Assembly: GCF_004353905.1 (NCBI RefSeq)
Contig: NZ_SMOD01000018.1
Span: 101,559-165,558, forward strand
Origin: Paraburkholderia guartelaensis
GTDB taxonomy: Bacteria; Pseudomonadota; Gammaproteobacteria; Burkholderiales; Burkholderiaceae
Length of the DNA stretch: 64,000 nucleotides
Direction: 5' to 3'
Each line of letters starts with the position of its first letter. The stretch's first letter is position 1. The notes under the pieces are model-generated. The model was not told the DNA's origin and did no database searches. It saw only the letters and a list, made by a program, of their open reading frames with translations. Made by a program: the position numbers and the translations under genes. Of the stretch, positions 26,036-32,887 are shown piece after piece.

Positions 26036-27457
26036 ATGGGCGAACGTCCGCTGGTGCAGCATACGGCCTGTATCGACCTTCCCGGGGAACCTGTTAACTG
26101 TTGGGCCGAAACAGACTTGACCGTGCTATTGCGCAAGCATCGTGACGTGATTTTCGATATCGAATTGAAAAAAGGCGCGACGTATTCGGTTGAGGCTACG
26201 CAGGACTGGATGTACGACGTCAAGAAGAAAAAGCGTGTGCAGAAAGGACAGTTCCTGGACGGCGAGCGGTACCACCTGTGGGTGGGGAGAGACTTCAAGG
26301 GTGAATTGGTACTGAGCATGAACGGCACGGTGCTCCATCGCTATTCGCTTGCAGCTCTCAATTTGCGGAGCGAAAGTAGCGATCCCAAGGTTAAGCCGGC
26401 GCCGCTAATCTTGACACTCGGGAATCAGTCCGGCTCAAAAGCGCAGGCTCAATTTACAGGTGGTCCACAACAGGGCATCAGTCTCTTTGCGAAGCCAACT
26501 ACGTTAGTTTGTCGCAATACAAACGGCGAATTGCCGGGGGCGGCATGGTGGGGGGGGATGATCCCGCTGGACTTCGGGACGCAGGCGCACGTCAGCACAA
26601 CTGCGTCGATGCCGGCTGCTCTGCAGGCGCATGCGGAAGAAGACTCGGTTGTTCACGTCTTTGAGGTGAGTTTGTCAAACGCACCTGCGGAGATCGTTGC
26701 GTTTGCAGAAAACGGCGGCGAAGACACGGCGCTTGACACAAACAAAATCGTCACACGCAATTGGCTTCTGGGGCAACTGGCCGGAGGGACGTCGTTCGTG
26801 AAGGATAACTTCGCGGAGTTGCGCGACCTCTGGAACCGTAGCTTCCGGTTGATGCAAATTGTGCATCCGAAGGCGGGAGCAAAGACGTATGTCGTATTCC
26901 GTGGCAATGCTGGGTTGCGGAAAGTGATTACTGGCACCCGGTATGGTGCGAAAAGCTCGAAGATTCTCGCGATTACGGCAGGTACGGGGACATTCGAATC
27001 GGCGACGGCTGCGGCATGGGAGGCCAGTAAGGGTGCATTCAAACGCGCGACCGGAATTGCGCTGGTGTTCACGATTGCACTCGATGCCGCCGAGTGGTAC
27101 CACGACTATTCGAAGGTTGGCCCGGATGGAAAGCACTCGAAGGACTTGTACGATCTATTTGCAAAGATTGGTGTCGACCTGGTTGCCGCTGGGATCACCG
27201 CGGCTGTTTCGACAGCATTGGTTGGTGCAGTCACGACGGCGTTACTGTCCGCGGGTTTGATTGCCAGCGCGCCTGTATGGGCGGTGGCCGCCGCTGCGAT
27301 CGGCGTAGCGGTGGCTGTAGGATATTTCATCAATCTGGCCGATAATGAATTTCACATTACGCACTGGGTTGCCGAAAAGTTGCGCCATGCAGCCAAAGCT
27401 CTGGAAGAAAGCTACCCGAAAGATTACAACGGATATCCTATGATGTTCATGCCATGA
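26036..27457 (+). CDS. Putative T6SS effector with membrane-inserting C-terminal region
   Basis: 473 residues from ATG 26036, which has GGAG 7 bases upstream; a TTG at 26030 also fits the frame. I do not recognise the family. The N-terminal about 110 residues (LVQHTACIDLPGEPVNCWAE, then IELKKGATYSVEATQDWMYD) look like a beta-rich adaptor. A middle domain includes TRNWLLGQLAGGTSFVKDNF and AKTYVVFRGNAGLRKVITGT. The last third has long Ala/Gly hydrophobic helices (TAAVSTALVGAVTTALLSAG and VWAVAAAAIGVAVAVGYFIN), as in pore-forming toxins. It lies directly behind vgrG and overlaps a multi-pass membrane protein gene by 4 bases, as an effector/immunity pair would. Pore formation is inference. Confidence 0.6.
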   Translation: MGERPLVQHTACIDLPGEPVNCWAETDLTVLLRKHRDVIFDIELKKGATYSVEATQDWMYDVKKKKRVQKGQFLDGERYHLWVGRDFKGELVLSMNGTVLHRYSLAALNLRSESSDPKVKPAPLILTLGNQSGSKAQAQFTGGPQQGISLFAKPTTLVCRNTNGELPGAAWWGGMIPLDFGTQAHVSTTASMPAALQAHAEEDSVVHVFEVSLSNAPAEIVAFAENGGEDTALDTNKIVTRNWLLGQLAGGTSFVKDNFAELRDLWNRSFRLMQIVHPKAGAKTYVVFRGNAGLRKVITGTRYGAKSSKILAITAGTGTFESATAAAWEASKGAFKRATGIALVFTIALDAAEWYHDYSKVGPDGKHSKDLYDLFAKIGVDLVAAGITAAVSTALVGAVTTALLSAGLIASAPVWAVAAAAIGVAVAVGYFINLADNEFHITHWVAEKLRHAAKALEESYPKDYNGYPMMFMP

Positions 27458-28224
27458 CTACAACCACGAATCATTCGCAGAATGTTCTTTGGAACTTGGT
27501 GAAGAAGACAATTCCGCTGACGCTGTTCGTCAATGTCGTTTCGATCGCTATCGCCTATGGTTTTTACGCGCTGGCGTTTCGTGTGTCACTAGCGCCTTTC
27601 TGGCTAGCTACGGCGATGTTGATAGTCGCCGTTGTGGGGCCATGCGTCATTGTTTTGATCGACAGAGATCAATCGAGGCTCGTTTCCCTGGGGCTCGCGA
27701 ATGCGATCATGGTGACCGCGTTTTACTTCTTTTTTGGCATCGTTTGTTTCTTTTTTTACTTTCTGTTCGCGCCGATGCCCTTGTATGCAAAGGCTGGTGG
27801 TCTCGCGCTCGGTATCACACTGACCGGCTACTGGATGGCATTTACAGCCCGAGATGTCAAAAGGGCGCTAGCGACCTCGCGCTTCGTTCAACAGGCATTT
27901 GAGGACAAAGGAAGTGTCTTGCAGTATCGGCTGCAGAGTATCTCCAAACTAGAGGCAGTGCTGAGTTCACGCAGCCCCTCTGGAAAGTTTCACATGTACT
28001 TGGTGCTGCTTATTGCGCCTCTTTCGCTCGTCATCGCGCGCATTCTGACGCCAGTTTTTGGTGCGCACGGCCCGATCTTGCTGGTCGCGCTGATTCTATT
28101 TCCCGTTTCGCAGTGGATCGCCGGAATCGGCGTCAGGCAGTATATCGTGATGATACGCTTGCCCAGAAAGCTGGAGCGCACGCAAGGGAAATTGGTCGTC
28201 GTTGTTAGTGATGACGTTCACTAA
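27454..28224 (+). CDS. Multi-pass membrane protein, probable immunity partner of the upstream effector
   Basis: 256 residues with about six predicted transmembrane helices, for example FVNVVSIAIAYGFYALAF and AFYFFFGIVCFFFYFLFA. A soluble stretch lies between the middle helices (RDVKRALATSRFVQQAFEDK). The ATG overlaps the effector stop as ATGA. Integral-membrane immunity proteins usually protect against pore-forming toxins, which agrees with the hydrophobic tail of the neighbour. A same-length paralogue follows at 28496. The family is not one I can name; the immunity role is inferred from context. Confidence 0.6.
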   Translation: MTTTTNHSQNVLWNLVKKTIPLTLFVNVVSIAIAYGFYALAFRVSLAPFWLATAMLIVAVVGPCVIVLIDRDQSRLVSLGLANAIMVTAFYFFFGIVCFFFYFLFAPMPLYAKAGGLALGITLTGYWMAFTARDVKRALATSRFVQQAFEDKGSVLQYRLQSISKLEAVLSSRSPSGKFHMYLVLLIAPLSLVIARILTPVFGAHGPILLVALILFPVSQWIAGIGVRQYIVMIRLPRKLERTQGKLVVVVSDDVH

Positions 28225-28318
28225 TACGACCCGAAGTCGAAACTGTGTTTCGCAGCAGGTCATTTCGATCGCCGTGTGATTGTCCGCTGGACTATTTGGC
28301 GTCAGGCCGGGGTGAACC

Positions 28319-28525
28319 GTGCCACGTTACCGGACACTCCATGGCGACAAGACCACTGCGAACAGATCGGGAGGCGCGACGCCAACCACGATCCAATCTG
28401 GAGGCCGTGACATTGCACACAATAGCGATGATGGGCAGCGGCGCCCGGCATGCAATGCCACGGGAAAAGTTAACCGCGAAGGTCCGCATCAAGTGATGTC
28501 TGCGACAGACGACCGGCACGCGGCA
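28319..28525 (+). pseudogene. PAAR gene remnant (5' two thirds), running in frame into the next gene
   Basis: From GTG 28319 the frame reads GDKTTANRSGGATPTTIQ and later CNATGKVNREGPHQVM. This aligns almost residue by residue with the intact PAAR protein at 29355 (GDKTTANGRVVAMSTTIQ, CNTTGKIKCDGPRQVM), and base identity is visible too. The remnant has lost the first cysteine of the CPAC pair (RPAC replaces it), the last third of the PAAR fold and the CxCxC-like metal site. It stays open and fuses in frame to the membrane protein starting at 28496. It is most simply the scar of a recombination between PAAR copies. Confidence 0.7.
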
Positions 28526-29266
28526 CCCAAGGATTTGGTGTGGCACATGGTGAGAAGAGTCATACCGATGAGCCTGCTATTGCCTTTGCTAGGTACCGGC
28601 GTTTCATACGCCGCCTATGCCGATGACCTCGCAGTCTCTGGGTGGCCATGGAAATTCGCGATGCTCGTAACTTTGACGTGCTTTTTCTCGCCCTTCATGA
28701 TCTACATGATGTACCGCCGCACGAACTTGCTGTGGGTGTGTGGGCTGGTGCAGTCGATTGGCATATTTGCGGTCTATTTCTTTTTCGGCATTTTTGCGTA
28801 CTTTTACTATTTCATCTTTGCGCCACTGCAGCCTCTGGTTAAATGGACGGGGCTTCTGGGTGGCATCACATTGACGTTTTACTGGCTGGCCAGCATCAAA
28901 CGAAGCGTCCTTCATACGATCACGACGACTCCTTTCGTCGAGCGGGCTTTTATCGAACAGCGGTCCTACCTCGGCTTCCGGATACAGCCTGGAATGACGC
29001 TGTTCGACCGACTCCACAGTGAGCTTTTGCCGTTTCCGAAGATTTATTACTGGATCGTCTCTGGTATTGCGCCGTTTTATCTCATTTTAAGTCGACTGCT
29101 GAGTGTCAGTTTCGGAACGAACGGTGTGTTGTTTTTTCTGGCGGTGTTGGGCATGCCGGTGTCCCTGTGGTTAGGTGGGCTGCTTGTTCGCGTCTATTTC
29201 GTCATGGTCTTCCTGCCGAGACAACTCGAGAAGGAACGCCAAAAGCCGGTGTTAGTGGACGGGTAG
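28496..29266 (+). CDS. Paralogue of the multi-pass immunity-like membrane protein
   Basis: 256 residues if begun at ATG 28496, exactly the length of the protein at 27454. The N-termini align (LWNLVKKTIPLTLF against VWHMVRRVIPMSLL), as do FYFFFGIVCFFFYFLFAPM against VYFFFGIFAYFYYFIFAPL and the C-terminal region VRQYIVMIRLPRKLE against VRVYFVMVFLPRQLE. The frame is open upstream to 28319 through a PAAR remnant, so a 315-residue chimera is possible, but the equal length favours the internal start. It probably arose by duplication and divergence and could be an orphan immunity gene against a related effector carried by competitors. Confidence 0.62.
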   Translation: MSATDDRHAAPKDLVWHMVRRVIPMSLLLPLLGTGVSYAAYADDLAVSGWPWKFAMLVTLTCFFSPFMIYMMYRRTNLLWVCGLVQSIGIFAVYFFFGIFAYFYYFIFAPLQPLVKWTGLLGGITLTFYWLASIKRSVLHTITTTPFVERAFIEQRSYLGFRIQPGMTLFDRLHSELLPFPKIYYWIVSGIAPFYLILSRLLSVSFGTNGVLFFLAVLGMPVSLWLGGLLVRVYFVMVFLPRQLEKERQKPVLVDG

Positions 29267-29354
29267 CGAACCCCAAAGACAGTTCGGCTCAAACTCGATG
29301 TGATGCGACAGACGGCCGACATGGTCATCTTGAAACCCGAAGGCACTACAAATC

Positions 29355-29642
29355 ATGCAACGCTTCCTGATACTCAACGGCGACAAAACCACAGCGAACG
29401 GAAGAGTGGTCGCTATGTCAACCACGATTCAACTTGAAGGCCATGACGTCGCTCACGAGGGCGATGATGTGCATTGCCCCGCATGCAACACCACGGGCAA
29501 AATTAAATGCGATGGGCCGCGGCAGGTGATGACCGCGCCAGACGGCCGCCATGCGGCATTGAGCGACGATCTCTGCATTTGTAAATGTGATCCGCCACCG
29601 AAGCTTGTGGCTTCGCAGCAGTCCATGTCCATCGAAGCATAA
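29355..29642 (+). CDS. PAAR-domain spike-tip protein
   Basis: 95 residues. The PAAR fold is recognised from the start FLILNGDKTTANG, the repeated GHDVAHEGDDVHCPAC segment and the metal-binding CxxC ... CICKC cysteines near residues 44-80. PAAR proteins form the conical, zinc-bound tip on the VgrG trimer and attach or carry effectors. The C-terminus is short (PPPKLVASQQSMSIEA), so this is a simple PAAR without a fused toxin. It is the better preserved of two PAAR genes here and is the parent type for the remnant at 28319 and the tail at 32263. Confidence 0.85.
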   Translation: MQRFLILNGDKTTANGRVVAMSTTIQLEGHDVAHEGDDVHCPACNTTGKIKCDGPRQVMTAPDGRHAALSDDLCICKCDPPPKLVASQQSMSIEA

Positions 29643-29850
29643 CGCTCATTCCCGACGTAACCAACAGCGACCAATCGAGTCAAACGACGTTTGGCTATTT
29701 GAGGTTTGGCGACCTGGACAATGCGATGAGGCCAGCTTGCCAAGCAATGCACTCGAGTGTGCGTTGCCGACAAAAAATCGACAAATTCGTTTCGAGGGAC
29801 GGGATGAACACAAGCAGTTTGCGCAACTGACCTCGTAAGGCGGAGCACGT
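29643..29850 (+). other. 208-base gap with a short degenerate open stretch
   Basis: Between the PAAR gene and the membrane gene at 29851 one plus frame reads IPDVTNSDQSSQTTFGYLRF and continues to SRDGMNTSSLRN before a stop. It has no start codon with a ribosome site and is not recognised. Its place, directly after a PAAR gene, is where an effector gene would sit, so it may be the leftover of a deleted effector. Otherwise I see nothing here. Confidence 0.3.
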
Positions 29851-30771
29851 ATGTACGACTACATGACCAAAATTGACGTGAACTGTCCCGTCGATGAGTC
29901 GGAAGCGAAGCGTCGGTTAAACGTTCGAAAACGTGCGGCCGATAAGACGGAAGACGGATACGTCGTGTTCCGGATGAACGACGTTGTTCTCGATGTATGC
30001 AACACATCGTACCTGCAATCGGGTTGGGCGACGCTTGCATTCCTTGTCGGCTTCCCCGCTGCGATTTACGGCGGCTGGCAAGCTGTGCTGTTCACTCGAT
30101 ATGGTGAACTGGTACCTGTATTCTGGGCGTTCTTCGCATGTCTGGTGCTGCTTGGCGTCCTCTGCGTGGTACTTCTGCTACGGGACTGTTTTAACTATCG
30201 CCACAAAACTGTTCGGTTCAATCGCAAGAAGCGGATGGTCTATGCCTTCCGGCACAACGGCCCCGGAGGGGTGGTGGCGGTGCCGTGGGATAAAGCCTTC
30301 TTCTTCCCGCATCGCCTGTCGTCCGTTGCGATGTTTGGCGGCGCGCCAACGCTCATGCGTTGCTACGTCATGGACGACGATGGCAAGACCATCAAGGATA
30401 CATTCAGTTTCGGCGTTCGCGTAGTTAATGGCGACGATGAAACGGATGAGTGGGGGAAAAAGGTGCTCGGGGAAGTCCTCGCGAATTTCGAGTTCATTCG
30501 GCAATTCATGGAAGATGGACCTGAGCATTTGGCGGTTGAGCGGTACCTGCCGGAAGGGCCTTCGTTAAAGGCGTCGTTTAGCATCTGGTTCGAGAGCTTC
30601 AAGGAAGTCGGCAGCGTTGCCAGGGTCCTGGTGACGTTGGTCGCCCTTCCGGCGGCCCTTCTTGCGATACTTCACTACATCGGGCAGTTGACGAGCCGGG
30701 AGCCTGTGTGGCCGGATGATGTGCAGCGTGCGTCGGCATCCGACGAAACCTCAGCAACGGTCATTGCGTAG
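29851..30771 (+). CDS. Membrane protein, DUF6708-like, in the T6SS cargo island
   Basis: 306 residues. Two helices near 55-75 and 85-110 (VPVFWAFFACLVLLGVLCVV) are followed by a cytoplasmic domain with CFNYRHKTVRFNRKKRMVYA and VVAVPWDKAFFFPHRLSSVA, which resembles the RNRKTRxVYxFR-WdxV pattern of DUF6708 proteins. A third helix lies near 255-278. Such proteins occur beside PAAR and VgrG genes in Burkholderia; an immunity role is suspected but I cannot show it. The start has AAGGCGGAG upstream. It is followed 9 bases later by a second PAAR gene. Confidence 0.55.
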   Translation: MYDYMTKIDVNCPVDESEAKRRLNVRKRAADKTEDGYVVFRMNDVVLDVCNTSYLQSGWATLAFLVGFPAAIYGGWQAVLFTRYGELVPVFWAFFACLVLLGVLCVVLLLRDCFNYRHKTVRFNRKKRMVYAFRHNGPGGVVAVPWDKAFFFPHRLSSVAMFGGAPTLMRCYVMDDDGKTIKDTFSFGVRVVNGDDETDEWGKKVLGEVLANFEFIRQFMEDGPEHLAVERYLPEGPSLKASFSIWFESFKEVGSVARVLVTLVALPAALLAILHYIGQLTSREPVWPDDVQRASASDETSATVIA

Positions 30772-30780
30772 GGTGCAAAG

Positions 30781-31065
30781 ATGACTCGCAAATTCATACT
30801 GAAAGACGACAAGACCGATCACAACGGCGTCGTTATGGATGGCATCGAGGGGTCCTCGTTTTCCGGCAGACCTATGGCTTATATCGGTGCGCTGGTCATG
30901 TGCCATACCTGCAAGACCCAAGGTGTCATTGTTTCGGACGGGACTCCGCACACGCTGACTGTAATGGGAAAACAGGTCGCGCTGGAAGGCGATCTATGTC
31001 AGTGCCACTGTCAAGCCCAGCCGAAGCTCGTGGCATCGCAAGCCACGGGAACGCTTTCCGCGTGA
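30781..31065 (+). CDS. Second PAAR-domain spike-tip protein
   Basis: 94 residues. It shares the plan of the first PAAR (KFILKDDKTDHNGVVMDG, then MCHTCKTQGVIVSDGTPHTL and CQCHCQAQPKLVASQ). The CxxC plus CQCHC cysteine/histidine set should bind the tip metal. Identity with the PAAR at 29355 is moderate, strongest in the last third (PKLVASQ), so the two are old paralogues and not a fresh copy. Having two PAARs and one VgrG lets one spike carry alternative tips. It is followed by broken genes of lower GC. Confidence 0.85.
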   Translation: MTRKFILKDDKTDHNGVVMDGIEGSSFSGRPMAYIGALVMCHTCKTQGVIVSDGTPHTLTVMGKQVALEGDLCQCHCQAQPKLVASQATGTLSA

Positions 31066-31095
31066 AGCAGCGAGTTGGATAGGTAATCATTTCCC

Positions 31096-31338
31096 TTGGC
31101 GAAATTTCAAGGAAAACAATTTAAATTCTGCAAGATATCGGTGGCTTCGGTTCTAATATTGAGTTGCAATCTCTCGCATGGGTAGAACGCCTGGAAGGCA
31201 CCCACGATCTCCATTGTTGGAGGTAAGGTGGCTTTCGTAACGCCCGATGGGAAAGCGAACGCAATTCAACTTGATCATGTGTCGGAGTCACAGGCTATCA
31301 AGCTGGAAGACCTGAATTTCGACGGCTGGGTGAATTAG
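31096..31338 (+). pseudogene. Broken gene for a small secreted protein (in-frame stop)
   Basis: One frame, from a TTG at 31096, reads a signal-peptide-like stretch (CKISVASVLILSCNLSHG), meets TAG at 31183-31185, and continues with AWKAPTISIVGGKVAFVTPD and ends LEDLNFDGWVN before a TAG at 31336-31338. The D-x-N-F-D-G ending resembles VCBS/FG-GAP-like secreted proteins, truncated at that motif. The stop and the missing C-terminus suggest a pseudogene. The next gene begins with an ATG directly after its final TAG. Base composition is AT-richer than the T6SS core, which fits acquired cargo. Confidence 0.45.
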
Positions 31339-31799
31339 ATGTCAATCAGCAATGCTCTTTCCAAACTGGTTTTTTCTTCGCTTGTGTATGCTCGTCAGTG
31401 CAGGCTGAGAAGATTAGCTTTCGCCCAGTCGATGGAGTAAATGTGATGATGTCAGCGCGTGATGGGAAGGTCGCGTATAAAATAAACGATAAAGAGGGAG
31501 TGATCGAGAAAAGTATTGATGTCGACACCGAGTCAAAACTACATTTGAGTGCCGGCAACTATCGGTTCAATGGGGAGAAAGGCTTTGCGATATCATGGTT
31601 AGATGAAGGCGCGGGTGTTTACGAGGTTTACCGAATCTTCACTTACTCGAGAAGGCTGAGAGATTTTGAGGAGCAGTCTCCCGCGTGCGGAGATGAATTT
31701 TTGAATGTAAAACTTGACGGCAAAACAAGAACTATTAAAAGCATGTATTTTTCTGGAAATGATCCGGTAATTTGCGTTACAAAGTTTAAGCAAAACTGA
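31339..31799 (+). pseudogene. Small secreted protein gene with a frameshift in a T-run
   Basis: From ATG 31339 the frame reads MSISNALSKLVF and then leaves the long open frame at a run of six T (31370-31375). One extra T would give SKLVFFFACVCSSVQA, a good signal peptide joined to EKISFRPVDGVNVMMSARDG and the rest of an about 150-residue protein ending VICVTKFKQN. Without it, only a GTG at 31398 could start a leaderless 133-residue product. The C-terminal part (GFAISWLDEGAGVYEVYRIF, DEFLNVKLDGKTRTIKSMYF) looks like the end of a VCBS-like family. The lesion may be real decay, phase variation or a sequencing error. Confidence 0.5.
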
Positions 31800-31846
31800 T
31801 ACTTTATAGGTCTGCTCATATCCGCGAGCGTGATTCCGTGCAATTC

Positions 31847-32269
31847 ATGAAAAGAATACTTGGTCTTCTTGTATTGATGTTCTCCGTCCCGGCTTATTGC
31901 GAAATAATCACAGAAGACTATTGTTTCGCGACGAGCGGCGACAAGCCAGTGCGTTTCGAGATGAGAACGTATTTCGACGATTCGGTCAAGTGGTCGGGCG
32001 CGTTTGTCAGGTACGAGAAATCGAAGGAACTGATTCCAGTAGTTCTGACTAGCGTCGAGACAGATGAGATTGAGAAAGGTCACCCGGCTGAATTAACGAG
32101 GAAGTGGCTCGAGATTTCGAGAGGCGTAATAACTGGTGAATATGAAATGACGAGCCGGGGAGCGAGTATAGAATCGATGTCGTATAAGGGCTATAAGAGT
32201 AAAAAGAAGTATAGTTTTGTTTTCGATGCAAACGCGCAGAGAACTGAGGGCGTGGGTTGCAACTGGTGA
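31847..32269 (+). CDS. Small exported protein of unknown function, possible periplasmic immunity protein
   Basis: 140 residues from ATG 31847 (a GTG at 31838 is also in frame). It has a clear signal peptide (RILGLLVLMFSVPAYC) and a mature part with two cysteines at its ends (DYCFATSGDKPVRFEMRTYF and VGCNW), which could form a disulfide. Lysine-rich and AT-rich, it differs in composition from the T6SS core. I do not recognise a family. Position in the cargo island and export make a periplasmic immunity protein, for example against a wall-degrading effector, a reasonable guess only. No ribosome site is obvious. Confidence 0.5.
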   Translation: MKRILGLLVLMFSVPAYCEIITEDYCFATSGDKPVRFEMRTYFDDSVKWSGAFVRYEKSKELIPVVLTSVETDEIEKGHPAELTRKWLEISRGVITGEYEMTSRGASIESMSYKGYKSKKKYSFVFDANAQRTEGVGCNW

Positions 32270-32303
32270 CCCGTCGCAACAGTCCATGTCTATGAACGCA
32301 TGA
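32263..32303 (+). pseudogene. PAAR 3'-end remnant
   Basis: Overlapping the last codons of the preceding gene, the bases encode SQQSMSMNA and a stop, preceded by CTGGTG. The intact PAAR at 29355 ends LVASQQSMSIEA. The 41-base tail matches at most positions, including TCGCAnCAGTCCATGTC. A two-base difference breaks the frame. It marks the end of a former PAAR copy whose body has been lost or replaced. Confidence 0.6.
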
Positions 32304-32372
32304 AAGGCGGTCCGGGTTCCGAGCGACGGGGGCCTGAAACTTGAAGTGGCATATGGCCACTGTGAGACGCAA

Positions 32373-32849
32373 ATGTTGACTAGATTGACGTTGGCAATGG
32401 CCCTTACGTGCGGGATTGCACGTGCTGGCGAAGCGGTCGTCTCGTGTGATACTTCATCCCGCGTCGATATAATCCGGCCGGGCATGATTTCCGTCGTTGG
32501 GAAGAACGGGAACCCTGTAAGCGTCAAGATTAATCATCAAGTCGAAGGTGGAAAATTCAGCCCTGACGGCAAGTATCTGGTGTTGTACGGTCAACCGTTG
32601 AAGGTAGAGCCGAGAAATGCTCAGGTTACGTTCCTCACGCTCTATGCGTTTGGCGGAGGAACGAAGAAAGGGTTCGCACGAACTTATGGAGCGGGGATCT
32701 ATTCCGCAGACTTCAGCGCGGACGGAAAATACCTCGTTGTCTCCTCGGTATCTGCCATCGACGTTCTTGATATCGCGAGCAAAAACTTCGAAGCTCACGA
32801 TCCAACTTACGTGCCGTCGTTCTCGATGGACGCGTGCAACAAGCATTGA
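32373..32849 (+). CDS. Exported protein with WD40/PD40-like beta-propeller repeats
   Basis: 158 residues from ATG 32373; the frame opens 9 codons earlier at a GTG, but the signal peptide starts here (TRLTLAMALTCGIARA). Two propeller-blade strands are visible: GGKFSPDGKYLVLYG and YSADFSADGKYLVVSS. Two blades are too few for a complete propeller, so it either oligomerises or is a shortened relative. It is the last plus-strand gene of the cargo island, convergent with the OmpA-family gene, and may be another orphan periplasmic immunity protein. That role is inferred from location. Confidence 0.55.
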   Translation: MLTRLTLAMALTCGIARAGEAVVSCDTSSRVDIIRPGMISVVGKNGNPVSVKINHQVEGGKFSPDGKYLVLYGQPLKVEPRNAQVTFLTLYAFGGGTKKGFARTYGAGIYSADFSADGKYLVVSSVSAIDVLDIASKNFEAHDPTYVPSFSMDACNKH

Positions 32850-32850
32850 C

Positions 32851-32875
32851 GGGCGCATCCATTCAGGTTGCGCCC
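32851..32875. terminator. Inverted repeat between convergent genes at the end of the cargo island
   Basis: GGGCGC (32851-32856) and GCGCCC (32870-32875) form a 6-base stem with a 13-base loop in the 38-base gap between the propeller gene and the convergent OmpA gene. There is no U-tract, so termination is inferred from position. Confidence 0.35.
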
Positions 32876-32887
32876 CGGCTGAGTTGC

